Below, piece by piece: positions 18,000 through 26,876 of a stretch of 64,000 nt of DNA. The position numbers and the translations under genes were made by a program. The notes under the pieces were generated by a model. The model saw only the letters and a program-made list of their open reading frames with translations, did not search any database and was not told where the DNA came from. This DNA is from SYLG01 sp965226945 (lineage in GTDB: Bacteria > Planctomycetota > Planctomycetia > Gemmatales > Gemmataceae): assembly GCA_965226945.1 (NCBI GenBank), contig OZ245717.1, positions 2,666,001 to 2,730,000 on the forward strand. Direction: 5' to 3'. Within the stretch, counting starts at the first letter, position 1, and each line of letters opens with the position of its first letter.

Positions 18000-18455
18000 T
18001 TACTCGGAGTCGACCACCAGTTCGAAGTCGAAGCGGTTGGAAGCACCCGCGTCCACTTTGGCTTTTAGAATGGGTTTGTTCGGGTCGCCATATTTGCCGC
18101 CAAAATAATCGGGAATGGCGAGACCGCCGCTCCCCTCGCCCAGGATGTTCGTTCCGGACTTGGCCCGCCATTCGATGGTTACCCCATAGTCACCCGCAGG
18201 CGCCCCATCTTTTTCGGCGTAGCAAGTCAGGTCATAGGTCCCATCCTTTTCCACCGTGGCAAACGGCTTGGTTCCAATCTCTTTCGAGAGTTTGGGATCG
18301 GTGGGATGAAATACGACAAAGGCCCCGGCGGGAATGACCTTTCCCCCCCCTTTGATCGTGATCTTTCCACCGGCGGGCAATGGCTTGGGCTTGGACTCGC
18401 CGCAACCGGTCAAGAACAAGGACAGAGACAGGCATGCAACCAAAAAGCGTTTCAT
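18000..18455 (-). CDS. Planctomycete transthyretin-like lipoprotein
   Basis: A 151-residue product with a lipoprotein signal (KRFLVACLSLSLFLTGCGES, lipobox LTGC). It then has one beta-sandwich domain of the carboxypeptidase-regulatory-like type common in planctomycete lipoproteins: GGKITIKGGGKVIPAGAFVVF, GTYDLTCYAEKDGAPAGDYGVTI, and a C-terminal FDFELVV strand. Such genes often lie next to DUF1559 genes, as here, where the pseudopilin gene at 18623 is upstream on the same strand. The function is unknown, probably structural or binding at the cell envelope. Confidence 0.8.
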   Translation of the reverse strand: MKRFLVACLSLSLFLTGCGESKPKPLPAGGKITIKGGGKVIPAGAFVVFHPTDPKLSKEIGTKPFATVEKDGTYDLTCYAEKDGAPAGDYGVTIEWRAKSGTNILGEGSGGLAIPDYFGGKYGDPNKPILKAKVDAGASNRFDFELVVDSE

Positions 18456-18515
18456 TTTCGCTGAACACTCAATCGGTATGGGAGCTGGTTTCGTAAGGAG
18501 GCGACAGTTTCAGGG

Positions 18516-18541
18516 AAACCAGCCCGAATACGGGCTGGTTT
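18516..18541 (-). terminator. Perfect 11-bp hairpin made from a tail-repeat copy
   Basis: AAACCAGCCCG (18516-18526) and CGGGCTGGTTT (18531-18541) form a perfect stem with an AATA loop downstream of the pseudopilin gene. One arm is part of the distal 52-bp repeat copy. There is no strong T-tract, so termination is uncertain. Confidence 0.5.
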
Positions 18542-18655
18542 CGTAAGAGGTCCACTTAAGAGCAAACAACTCAGTCCGTGTTCGGGCTGGTTTCGTAGGT
18601 GGTCCACTTAGAAGCAAACAACTCAGTCCGTGTTCGGGCTGGTTTCGTAGGTGGT
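18531..18655 (-). repeat. Gene-tail tandem repeat, period 52 bp, about 3 copies
   Basis: Copies begin at 18531, 18583 and 18635. The copy at 18635 is the true 3' end of the DUF1559 gene (TTYETSPNTD then stop at 18623 on the minus strand). The middle copy repeats these codons and the stop almost exactly, and the distal copy is diverged (TSYETSPY). A degenerate trace (GCTGGTTTCGTAA) recurs at 18484. Each unit is about ten codons plus stop plus roughly 19 bp of flank. Confidence 0.9.
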
Positions 18656-19717
18656 GAGGCTGCCACCCGCGGCGGTGATGAGCGCGGCGTAGGTGCCGGG
18701 TTGGATGGTTTCCTTGATGAATCGCACCGAGCCGTCCGCGAAAACATGCATCGCGCCGCCGGTGTGGAACGAATAGGTTTCGTTATCGTTGTCGCCGTTG
18801 ATCACCGTGGGCCCAGGGGACGAAGCGGTGGGCGGGGTGACCGCAGTGTTCACCGTCACGCCGTCGAGACCATATTCCGATTGGTAGTCGCCCCAGCCAG
18901 CGCCGTTGGCGGGCAAGCTGGTGGTGCCTGCAACATAGGTGCCCACTTTCCTGCCCTTGATCCAGCGATCGGGGCGGCCTGCGTCTTCACAGAGAAGGAT
19001 CGTGTTGGAAGAACCGTCGGTGATGGCGCTCATGCCGGCGTTTTCGAACGGGGCCACGCCAAGGGTCGCAAGCACAGCCGCGGGTCCACGAATCTGGGGG
19101 CGCATCGCGCTGAAAACCATGTCGGGCGTGGTGGTGGCCGGGTAGCCAAAATAGGTGATCCGATTGGAGTTAATCGAGCTGTTGGGCGCGTAGTCGGCGC
19201 AAGAGGCCTTCCAGGAGAAACCAAGCGACGACTTATCGTTATAAATGAGACCGGAGTCGCGTGGGGTCGAAGGGCACTGCATGACACTGATCTTGGTCTG
19301 GATGACGCCCACGTTGTCGGCCGTTCCAGGAATGACGGAAGGCGAGGAGATGAAGGGGACCTTCATGTCGTACTTCGAAGCCAGGGCTCCCTGTTCGATG
19401 TAGGGAAGCAGCGACACGGCCCAGGAGTGGATGATGAAGGGGTAGGGAGAGCCGGCGGCCGAAGCGGTACCGTAGCCGGTGACATCGATGATCAGGCTGG
19501 GAGGCAGAAGGCGATTGGTCGATTCGTAGTTCAGGGCGGCGAGGCCAAGATTCTTGAGGTTGTTGGAGCAGCTCATGCGGTTGGCGGCTTCACGGACCTT
19601 TTGAACGGCCGGAACCAAAAGACCAATCAACACGGCGATGATCGCGATCACCACCAGCAATTCGATGAGGGTGAAGCCTTTGGCGCGGCCCCCACCTGTC
19701 TTGATGCCAATTTTCAT
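18623..19717 (-). CDS. DUF1559 pseudopilin-like protein (copy 2)
   Basis: A 364-residue product starting MKIGIKTGGG at 19717 (another ATG lies four codons upstream). Prepilin signal GGGRAKGFTLIELLVV with the usual hydrophobic helix and REAANRMSCSNNLKN, then a DUF1559 body with CPSTPRDSG, SDGSSNTILL-type (TDGSSNTILLCEDAGRPD) and FHTGGAMHVFADGSVRFI blocks. A pseudopilin of unknown individual role, exported through a type II/IV-like machinery. The last codons are tandemly copied downstream, and the transthyretin-like lipoprotein gene follows on the same strand. Confidence 0.9.
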   Translation of the reverse strand: MKIGIKTGGGRAKGFTLIELLVVIAIIAVLIGLLVPAVQKVREAANRMSCSNNLKNLGLAALNYESTNRLLPPSLIIDVTGYGTASAAGSPYPFIIHSWAVSLLPYIEQGALASKYDMKVPFISSPSVIPGTADNVGVIQTKISVMQCPSTPRDSGLIYNDKSSLGFSWKASCADYAPNSSINSNRITYFGYPATTTPDMVFSAMRPQIRGPAAVLATLGVAPFENAGMSAITDGSSNTILLCEDAGRPDRWIKGRKVGTYVAGTTSLPANGAGWGDYQSEYGLDGVTVNTAVTPPTASSPGPTVINGDNDNETYSFHTGGAMHVFADGSVRFIKETIQPGTYAALITAAGGSLTTYETSPNTD

Positions 19718-20158
19718 AATTGCTCCCATTTCCAGGTGAATCGATACCTAAGAAGTCAATCGATGACACGGTAAGCCAAGATTCTACCTCTGGCCTTTAA
19801 AGAAATGGCGAAGGAGCCATGGAGCTTTGAAGAGGCTCGAACGCGTTGCGGTTCGACCTTTCGGGAAGATTCCATGAACTCCTGAATTCCGATGAAATTC
19901 GGGTCAAGAGCCAGCCTTTTTATTCTTGGTTCACAACCTCAACCTTCCAAGGCCATTAAAAGGAAAAAACGGATTCCTAGTGCTAGCAAAAACGGGACGG
20001 CAAATGGAGGGCGGAATGGGCTCGCAAACCAACCCTTTCACCCTCCCGCTCCCAGCCGAGGTGAATCGCACACGCAAAACCCAGTGACCGATGGAAAAGT
20101 GAGAGGTCACCAGATGGGCTTTCGTGTCCCAATCTTCCTGGGTTTTCGAGCAATAAGC
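19718..20158. other. Intergenic region without recognised gene
   Basis: About 440 bp upstream of the pseudopilin gene and beyond the last tail-repeat copy of the isomerase gene. It presumably carries the pseudopilin promoter. Plus-strand frames here run through the 54-bp repeats and have no ribosome binding site. I see nothing else. Confidence 0.5.
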
Positions 20159-20308
20159 GTGGGTCTACCGAGCTTTGGCGCGCCACACTTCCAACGTTCT
20201 TGTGAAATAATCGTGGGTCTACCGAGCTTTGGCGCGCCACACTTCCAACGTTCTTGTGAAATAATCGTGGGTCTACCGAGCTTTGGCGCGCCACACTTCC
20301 AACGTTCT
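20159..20308 (-). repeat. Gene-tail tandem repeat, period 54 bp, 3 copies
   Basis: Copies begin at 20159, 20213 and 20267. Each contains a 36-bp minus-strand segment encoding RTLEVWRAKAR plus the TAG stop, then 18 bp of spacer. The copy at 20267 is the real end of the isomerase gene (stop at 20273). The copies are nearly identical, so the amplification is recent or maintained. Confidence 0.92.
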
Positions 20309-21097
20309 CGCTGCGGCCGTCAGCGCATCGGGTCGGGGAAACACCTCGGCGGAAACAAAACCCCGATATTCGATTTTGCGAAGGGCCGCGAACACCGGAT
20401 CCATGGGTGTATGACCCAGCCCAGCAGCGCTGCGGTTGCTATCCGCCAGGTGAACATGCCCGACCAACGGCCCCGCGCGAACAATCGCTTCGGCCAGATC
20501 GGTTTCCTCAATGTTCATGTGGAACAGATCGGCAAGGATCGCGACATGTTCGGTTTTCAGCCGCCGAATCAAAACGGCTGCGTCGTCCAACCGATTGAGC
20601 AAGTCCGATTCGTAGCGATTGAGTGGCTCAAGCAGCAGTCGCTGCCCCGCTTGAGCACTCAACTCCCCTAGCCTTGCCACCGATTCGCCAAGTCGATCCA
20701 GCGTCGCTTCCTTGCCATCGGGATCGGCCTTTCCCTGCATCGATCCGATGATGACGGGCGCCCCCAGCGCGCCCGCCCGTTTCACCAGATTGCCGACAAA
20801 GGCGACCGCTTTTTCCCTGACTTGAACATCGGGATCGGACAGGCGCAATTTGTGAATGACCCAGCCGGCCCCGGAGCCGACCGCGGCCAGCTTCAAACCA
20901 TGCTTTTGAAGCAACGGCCCCAGATGTTCGGGCTCAATATCTTCGGGCTTTCCCGGGAAAATTTCGACTCCCGGAAAACCAAGCTGCGCCACCTGGCCGA
21001 GCATCGCATCCAACTCTGCCGGCGAGGTGTGGAAGACGAACGGGCCGCCGCGCACTTCGGGAGCCAGGGCCACGGTGACGGAACAGGAAATGCTCAT
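20273..21097 (-). CDS. TIM-barrel sugar phosphate isomerase/epimerase family protein
   Basis: A 274-residue product from the ATG at 21097. The AP-endonuclease-2/xylose-isomerase-like TIM barrel is indicated by alternating strands and helices with the metal-site residues in the usual order: Glu in LLLEPLNRYE, Asp and His in ILADLFHMNIEE, His in VGHVHLADSNR, Glu in GFVSAEVFP. Relatives include hydroxypyruvate isomerase and sugar 3-epimerases; the substrate cannot be assigned. There is no signal peptide, so it is cytoplasmic. Its last eleven codons and stop are triplicated downstream. Confidence 0.85.
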   Translation of the reverse strand: MSISCSVTVALAPEVRGGPFVFHTSPAELDAMLGQVAQLGFPGVEIFPGKPEDIEPEHLGPLLQKHGLKLAAVGSGAGWVIHKLRLSDPDVQVREKAVAFVGNLVKRAGALGAPVIIGSMQGKADPDGKEATLDRLGESVARLGELSAQAGQRLLLEPLNRYESDLLNRLDDAAVLIRRLKTEHVAILADLFHMNIEETDLAEAIVRAGPLVGHVHLADSNRSAAGLGHTPMDPVFAALRKIEYRGFVSAEVFPRPDALTAAARTLEVWRAKAR

Positions 21098-21272
21098 ATC
21101 GGAATTTTCCGGCGCGCTGCGAATCCATTCGCCCAAGGGAGTGACGCAAGACCGCTGTTTTAGCGGGTTGCCGGCCCGATGGCATTTCCGCAGGAATCCG
21201 GGAGGTTTTCCGGTGCCTCAAAAGGGGGGACTTCGCCGCCATGGATGGCCGGCGCCATCTTCGCTGGTGGCG

Positions 21273-22505
21273 TCAGGCTGGCGGCTCAGACACACCCTCC
21301 GCCCCTTCGGGAATCGCGGCGGCCGCATCGGCGCCCGCGCGCAAATTCCAAAAAAGAAACGCCGGCCAGCAGATCAAATAGAGGCCGCCGCCAACGACCC
21401 AGACCCAATTGCCATGATCGGGTAACAGCCATTCGTACACCCGCGTGGCGCCAAGCGGCCCGAAGATCGAGGTCAAGCTCATCAAACTGACCAGGGTTCC
21501 TTGAAGTTCCCCCTGCTGATTTTCCTCGACCTGTTTGGAGAGCAAGGCCTGAAGTGCCGGCACGGCAATGCCACCCAGGCAAAGAAAGGCCATGACGGGA
21601 ATCACGGTCGCGGTACTGGTTGCCGCTGCAAGCAGGAACATACCGGTGCCATCCGCGAGAATCGCCAAAACGACCGCCCAACGTTCGCCGAATTTTTTGG
21701 TCAAGGGCTCGGTAAGGAACGCTTGCGAAATGGCGTGCATGACTCCAAACATGGCCAGGGTGTAGCCCACCATGTCGGTGTCCCATCCAAAGGTTCGTTC
21801 GCCATAAATCACCCACAAGCTTGCGGGGAACTGACCCACCATGTGCATGATGAAAAAGACCAAGAGTAAGGAAAAAATCCCCGGCAAGCGCAGCACCATC
21901 TTCAGTGGAGAGATCGGATTCAGTTGCCCCCACTGAAAATCGCGGGCATGGCCCTTGTGCGATTCGGGCAACAGGAAAATGCCGAGCAGAAAGGTGACCC
22001 CGTTCAAAACGGCCGCCATGAAAAACGGATTGCGGTGGGAGTACTGGCCAATGAGCCCTCCCAACAGCGGCCCGGCCACGAACCCCAGGCCAAAGCAGGC
22101 GTTCATCAGCCCATAGCGTTTCGCCCGCTGGCTTTCCTCGGTGATGTCGGCAATGTAAGAGGTGGCCACCGCCATGTTGGCGCCGGTGAGGCCGGCGATG
22201 GCTCGCCCCATGAACAAGATGGTGAGATTGCCGGTCAGGCCCATGACGGTGTAGTCGATCGCCGCGCCTGCCAGCGAAATAAGGAGCACCGGCCGGCGGC
22301 CGAAGTAATCGCTCAGCACCCCCAAGATCGGGGAGAAGATGAACTGCATGAGCGCGTAAATCGCCAGGAAATAGCCGTTTTGATTGTGGATCTCTTGAAC
22401 GCCCGTCAATTCACGCAGGAGTCCCGGGATGACGGGGATGATCAGGCCGATTCCCATGGCATCAAGGCCGACGGTCAAGTAGATGACAAGGAGCGGACGG
22501 TTCAT
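21273..22505 (-). CDS. MFS transporter, TetA-like drug/H+ antiporter group
   Basis: A 410-residue product from the ATG at 22505 (NRPLLVIYLTVGLDAMGIGL). About twelve hydrophobic segments are visible. The MFS motif A between TM2 and TM3 reads GVLSDYFGRRPVLL, and TM5 carries the antiporter-type motif GFVAGPLLGGLIG. This is the 12-TM DHA1/Tet-like arrangement that exports drugs or metabolites in exchange for protons. The C-terminal tail is short and Ala/Glu-rich. The substrate is unknown. It lies downstream of the ene-reductase gene on the same strand, separated by the 53-bp tail array, so co-transcription is possible. Confidence 0.88.
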   Translation of the reverse strand: MNRPLLVIYLTVGLDAMGIGLIIPVIPGLLRELTGVQEIHNQNGYFLAIYALMQFIFSPILGVLSDYFGRRPVLLISLAGAAIDYTVMGLTGNLTILFMGRAIAGLTGANMAVATSYIADITEESQRAKRYGLMNACFGLGFVAGPLLGGLIGQYSHRNPFFMAAVLNGVTFLLGIFLLPESHKGHARDFQWGQLNPISPLKMVLRLPGIFSLLLVFFIMHMVGQFPASLWVIYGERTFGWDTDMVGYTLAMFGVMHAISQAFLTEPLTKKFGERWAVVLAILADGTGMFLLAAATSTATVIPVMAFLCLGGIAVPALQALLSKQVEENQQGELQGTLVSLMSLTSIFGPLGATRVYEWLLPDHGNWVWVVGGGLYLICWPAFLFWNLRAGADAAAAIPEGAEGVSEPPA

Positions 22506-22573
22506 GAGAATTCCGAGAGTTGGCCTGGTGAGAAGGCCATGAGATGAAAAACCGTTCCCCACGAACGCACGAC

Positions 22574-22602
22574 GATTCGGGCCCCCTTTCGGGCTCCCGA
22601 AT
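22574..22602 (-). other. Inverted repeat between ene-reductase array and MFS gene
   Basis: GATTCGGG and CCCGAATC enclose a 13-bp GC-rich centre with a further complementarity, just upstream of the MFS start. There is no T-tract. It could be an operator or a weak terminator. Confidence 0.35.
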
Positions 22603-22724
22603 CGTCTGTTGATCGATCTATCGCTATTCTCGCCACCCAGGGCGATATTTCAGCAAGCGAAGGCTTTTTCGCACGGCCTTTCATGAGTGGAAATCATGAA
22701 GGGGATGGCTTCGCGCAAGAGCTC

Positions 22725-23030
22725 GTTGCTCAGCGAATGCACCGGGAAATCGGCGTAACCTTGGGCCAAAGAACTTAGTTGCTCAGCGAATGGGTGGGAA
22801 AGTCGGCATAGCCCTTAGCCAAAGAACTTAGTTGCTCAGCGAATGGGTGGGAAAGTCGGCATAACCCTTAGCCAAACACCTTAGTTGCTCAGCGAATGGG
22901 TGGGAAAGTCGGCATAACCCTTAGCCAAACACCTTAGTTGCTCAGCGAATGGGTGGGGAAGTCGGCATAACCCTTGGCCAGACACCTTAGTTGCTCAGCG
23001 AATGGGTGGGAAAGTCGGCATAGCCCTTAG
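22725..23030 (-). repeat. Gene-tail tandem repeat, period 53 bp, 6 copies
   Basis: Copies start at 22725, 22778, 22831, 22884, 22937 and 22990, exactly 53 bp apart. On the minus strand each holds KGYADFPTHSLSN plus a TAA stop and about 11 bp of spacer. The 22990 copy is the true gene end (stop at 22987). The most distal copy is diverged, has no stop at that point and reads on as SLSNELLREAIPF. Confidence 0.95.
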
Positions 23031-24090
23031 GGCCGGGGGTGTACCACGCGGCCATGTCCGCGGGAGGGTTGAGCGGCCAGCCATGGGCGAAGCGATCGAC
23101 CAGGTCGGGGTTGCTGATGAAGGGCCGGCCAAAGGCGATCAAGTCGGCGGCACCCGATGATACCGCCGCTTCGGCGCTCGCCAGTTCGTAGCCGCAGTTG
23201 CCCATCAAGGGGCCATGAAACACCTTGCGAAAATCGGCCAAGGTCATCGGCTGTCCCAGATTGTGGAAACCAAAGGCGAGGCCATCCATGACATGGAGAT
23301 AGGACAGACCATATTGATCGAGCTGGGTCGCGTAATAGGTGTAGCTTTCGCGGTACTCGGGCGAGCCCATGTCATTGAAAACGCCGTTGGGCGACAGGCG
23401 CACGCCAATCCGGTTGGCCGGCCATTCGAGCGCCACCGCTTCGACGATCTCTTTCAAAAAGCGGTAACGGTTTTCCATCGAACCGCCGTAGGCGTCGGTG
23501 CGCTGGTTGGTCTTGGATTGCAGGAAATTGTCGATCAGATAACCGTTGGCTCCGTGAAGCTCGACTCCATCAAAACCGGCGACCTTGGCATGGCGCGCCG
23601 CGGCGCGGTAATCGCCAACCACGCGGCTGATTTCGTTCGTTTCGAGCGCGCGGGGAACTTCGTAGGCTTTTTTGCCAGCAGGCGTGTGGATGTGATCGCC
23701 CGCGATCGCGATGGCTGAAGCGGCCACGGGTAACTGACCATTGTGAAAGGCGCTGTGTGAAGCGCGGCCGGTATGCCAGAGCTGGGCGAAAATCTTCCCC
23801 CCCTTCTCATGGACCGCTTCGACGACCGGCCTCCAGGCCGAAGCCATGGCCTCGGTGTAAAGCCCTGGTGTTTCGTTCCAGCCGTTGGCTTCCTCGCTGA
23901 TCGTTACCCCTTCGGACACAATCAGACCCGCCGAGGCCCGCTGGGCATAATAAATCGCCATCGCCTGCTTGGGAATGCGGTCCGCTCCGGACCGTGATCG
24001 CGTCATGGGAGCCATGACGATCCGGTTTTTCAACCGCAGCCCACGCAAGTCGAATCCGCTCAACAACTCCAAGACGTTTTTCGCTGACAT
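22987..24090 (-). CDS. Old Yellow Enzyme-family ene-reductase (NemA-like)
   Basis: A 367-residue FMN-dependent TIM barrel. The ATG at 24090 is preceded by GGGGAGATGGTC, a good ribosome binding site. Visible family landmarks: KNRIVMAPMTRSRSG, AQLWHTGRASH, HGANGYLIDNFLQSKTNQRTD followed by YGGSMENRYRFL, and GNCGYELASAEAA with FGRPFISNPDL. These enzymes reduce activated C=C bonds of enones, maleimides or nitrate esters with NAD(P)H. The length is typical. Its final 13 codons and stop are repeated five more times downstream. It is divergent from the symporter gene at 24317. Confidence 0.93.
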   Translation of the reverse strand: MSAKNVLELLSGFDLRGLRLKNRIVMAPMTRSRSGADRIPKQAMAIYYAQRASAGLIVSEGVTISEEANGWNETPGLYTEAMASAWRPVVEAVHEKGGKIFAQLWHTGRASHSAFHNGQLPVAASAIAIAGDHIHTPAGKKAYEVPRALETNEISRVVGDYRAAARHAKVAGFDGVELHGANGYLIDNFLQSKTNQRTDAYGGSMENRYRFLKEIVEAVALEWPANRIGVRLSPNGVFNDMGSPEYRESYTYYATQLDQYGLSYLHVMDGLAFGFHNLGQPMTLADFRKVFHGPLMGNCGYELASAEAAVSSGAADLIAFGRPFISNPDLVDRFAHGWPLNPPADMAAWYTPGPKGYADFPTHSLSN

Positions 24091-24316
24091 GACCATCTCC
24101 CCGCTTTCGCTCAAACTCGAATTTTCCCTGCTTGACCCCGGCCTTTGGTTCGACGGGAAGAGAAGTCCGGGACACCGGCGGCCTCCAGTTGAAATTACTT
24201 TACATGTAAATTATTGTCGCGTCAACTCTTTTTGGCCGCTTCCTTACTTTCCCCTCATTTCCCTATCAAATCCCCTGGCCTCTCCGGTTTGATCCCCGCC
24301 GACAAGGGTCCCCTTC

Positions 24317-25627
24317 ATGCTTGCTTTGCTGCGAAAATTATCCTTGACCCACTGGATCTTGATCTCGATGGTGCTGGGGACGCTCGTTGGCTACCTATTT
24401 CCCGGTCAGGACGGAATCGCGCAACAACTCAAGCCCTTATCCAAGATCTTTTTGAGCATGATCAAGTCGCTGATCGCGCCCTTGATCTTCGCCACCCTCG
24501 TCATCGGCATCGCCGGCCATGGCGACGACATGCGCCGCGTCGGCCGGCTCGCGCTGAAATCGCTCATCTACTTTGAGGTCGTCACGACCCTGGCACTGGT
24601 CATCGGCCTGGTCGCGGTTAACCTGGTGCAACCTGGCTCAGGCGTCGATCAATCGCTCTTCACTTCGGCGAAAGAGGGCCAGGAGCTGGCCGCGAAGACG
24701 CCGGGCAAAACCGGCGTCGTCGAGCATATCCTTGAACACCTGGTGCCTTCCAGCATCTTCGAAGCCGCTTCCAAGAATGAAGTGCTGCAGATTGTTTTCT
24801 GGTCGATCCTCTTTGCCGTGGCGCTGACCCAGGTGCCGATGCGCCACCGCGACATCCTGATCCGCGTGCTCGAATCGCTCGCCGAAGTCATGTTCAAGTT
24901 CACAAGCATCGTCATGAACTATGCGCCGATCGGCATCGGCGCGGCGATCGCCGTGACCGTGGGCCACAGCGGCCTCGAGATCCTCTGGAATCTGGGCAAG
25001 CTCATTTTGACCCTTTACGGAGCGCTGGTGGTGTTTTTGCTTGTGGTGCTGCTGCCGGCCGCCCTGCTCGCGCGCGTACCGCTCAAGAAGTTTCTGAAGG
25101 TGATCAAGGAGCCGGCCCTGATCGCCTTTTCCACGACCTCATCGGAGGCGGCCTTGCCCAAGGCCATGGTCGCCATGGAATCGATCGGCGTGCCCAAGCG
25201 CGTCGTCGCCTTCGTCATGCCGACCGGTTATTCGTTCAATCTCGATGGCACCACGCTGTATCTGGCGGTCGCGTCGGTCTTTTCCGCCCAGGCCGCGGGC
25301 GTGCCGATGACCATTTCCCAGCAATTGGTGATGATGCTCACCTTGATGCTCACGAGCAAGGGAGTCGCCGCCGTACCGCGCGCCTCACTCGTCATTCTTT
25401 CAGGCACCCTGGCCACCTTTCATTTGCCGCTGGAAGTGGTCGCACTGATCATGGGGGTCGATGAACTGATGGATATGGCCCGCACCACCGTGAATTTGAT
25501 CGGCAACTGCCTGGCCACCTGCATCATGGCGCGCTGGGAAGGGGAGTTTGATGATCAGGCCGACCCCGACAAGGTGCCTGAAGCAGCCAGCCCCGCCTCG
25601 GACCTGCTTCCCGAGGCCCATGCTTGA
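24317..25627 (+). CDS. Dicarboxylate/amino acid:cation symporter (DAACS family)
   Basis: A 436-residue membrane protein with the GltP/DctA signature elements: SMIKSLIAPLIFATLVIGIAG, the serine-rich hairpin loop ending TTSSEAALPKAM, the cation-site MPTGYSFNLDGTTLYLA, the second hairpin LTSKGVAAVPRASLVILSG and the substrate-binding MDMARTTVNLIGNCLA. It imports glutamate, aspartate or C4-dicarboxylates with Na+ or H+. The Asp in MDMARTTVN and the following Arg/Thr region are intact, so it should be functional. It is monocistronic. Confidence 0.93.
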   Translation: MLALLRKLSLTHWILISMVLGTLVGYLFPGQDGIAQQLKPLSKIFLSMIKSLIAPLIFATLVIGIAGHGDDMRRVGRLALKSLIYFEVVTTLALVIGLVAVNLVQPGSGVDQSLFTSAKEGQELAAKTPGKTGVVEHILEHLVPSSIFEAASKNEVLQIVFWSILFAVALTQVPMRHRDILIRVLESLAEVMFKFTSIVMNYAPIGIGAAIAVTVGHSGLEILWNLGKLILTLYGALVVFLLVVLLPAALLARVPLKKFLKVIKEPALIAFSTTSSEAALPKAMVAMESIGVPKRVVAFVMPTGYSFNLDGTTLYLAVASVFSAQAAGVPMTISQQLVMMLTLMLTSKGVAAVPRASLVILSGTLATFHLPLEVVALIMGVDELMDMARTTVNLIGNCLATCIMARWEGEFDDQADPDKVPEAASPASDLLPEAHA

Positions 25628-26006
25628 GGATGCGGGATTTCGATCTTACCCCCTACTTCGGTTCTTCATTGAGCGATTCAAGTCCTCCTCCCCTTCGATG
25701 CCGACCAATCACGTGGCAGCGATTGCCTGGTTATTAGGCTTTCCGCGAAGCCAGCACCGAGTCTCCGTTACGATTTCCTTTCCCTAACTCGATAAACGGC
25801 AATGCCTGGGCGCACTTTGCTCGCTTGGCGCGCAAAATTGGCACACAAGTTGCCTAATTCCTCCACACAGACCCCAAAGGAAGAGGATTTCCCCAAGGTC
25901 GGAGCCGGTCCCACATGTAAAAGATTTTTTTACTCTTTTACTATTTAGATCGGCTGTGTGGATGATTTTGCCAATGGGGAAGGCCCAAGAGGATTTTCCG
26001 AGGAAT
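25628..26006. other. Intergenic region upstream of HAD gene
   Basis: About 380 bp between two same-strand genes. It contains an AT-rich stretch (around 25918-25950) suited to a promoter for the HAD gene, and no recognisable gene, terminator or repeat. Confidence 0.4.
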
Positions 26007-26870
26007 ATGAAGCCAACGCCCAAAAAACATGGTTATCTCATCGATATGGATGGGGTTCTTTACCGCGGCCCGGAACTGATCCCCGGCGCCGACCGATTCA
26101 TTCGCCACTTGCGAGAAAAGCAGATTCCGTTTCGGTTCCTGACCAACAACAGCCAACGCACGAGGCGGGATGTTGTCACCAAGCTCGACCGGATGGGGAT
26201 CGCCGTCGAGGAAGAGCACATCTACACCTGCGCCATGGCGACAGCCCGCTTCCTGGCGAAGCAAAAACCTCAAGGGACCGCCTTCGTCATCGGCGAAGGA
26301 GGCCTACTTACGGCGCTGCATCAAAACGGCTTTGCGATCGTCGATCATGACCCCGATTTCGTCATCGTGGGCGAGGGCCGCACCTTCAATCTCGAAATGG
26401 TCGAAGCCGCCGTGCGCATGATTCAAAAAGGAGCGAAACTGATCGCGACCAACCTCGATCCCAACTGCCCCACGCAAAACGGCTTGCGCCCTGGTTGCGG
26501 CGCCCTCGTTGCCCTTTTGGAAACCGCCACGGGAACGAAATCCTTCAGCGTGGGCAAACCGAGCCCGATCATGATGCGCGCCGCCCGAAAGGAACTCGGT
26601 CTTTCCACCGAGGAAACCACGATGATCGGCGACACCATGGAAACCGACATCCTGGGCGGCGGCCAGCTCGGCTTTCACACGGTACTCGTGCTTAGCGGCG
26701 GCACCCGCCGTGAAGATTTGTCGAGCTATGTCTACCAACCCGAACTCGTCGTGGAATCGCTGGGAGAATTCGCCGACTTGCTCGTCGAGAATGGCGGCGT
26801 GCCCCCCTGGTATCCCAAGCCGGCATCCCCCGTCACCAAAAAAGCGCGAGTCAAGGCGCTCGCCGGGTGA
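26007..26870 (+). CDS. HAD-IIA family phosphatase (NagD-like)
   Basis: A 287-residue product; the ATG at 26007 follows a GAGGA. HAD motifs in order: motif I YLIDMDGVLYRG (nucleophile Asp), motif II FLTNNSQRTRRD, motif III Lys in VGKPSPIMM, motif IV IGDTMETDILGG. The cap insertion between II and III matches the C2a type of NagD, AraL and phosphoglycolate or nucleotide phosphatases. It probably dephosphorylates small cytosolic metabolites. It ends 6 bp from the convergent DUF1501 gene with no terminator between. Confidence 0.9.
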   Translation: MKPTPKKHGYLIDMDGVLYRGPELIPGADRFIRHLREKQIPFRFLTNNSQRTRRDVVTKLDRMGIAVEEEHIYTCAMATARFLAKQKPQGTAFVIGEGGLLTALHQNGFAIVDHDPDFVIVGEGRTFNLEMVEAAVRMIQKGAKLIATNLDPNCPTQNGLRPGCGALVALLETATGTKSFSVGKPSPIMMRAARKELGLSTEETTMIGDTMETDILGGGQLGFHTVLVLSGGTRREDLSSYVYQPELVVESLGEFADLLVENGGVPPWYPKPASPVTKKARVKALAG

Positions 26871-26876
26871 AGGTGA

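Noticed and set aside
19892..20671. Long plus-strand frame with repeated GAPHFQRS units
   Set aside because: It is antisense to the isomerase tail repeats; the 54-bp period keeps any frame open, creating an apparent repeat protein. No ribosome binding site.
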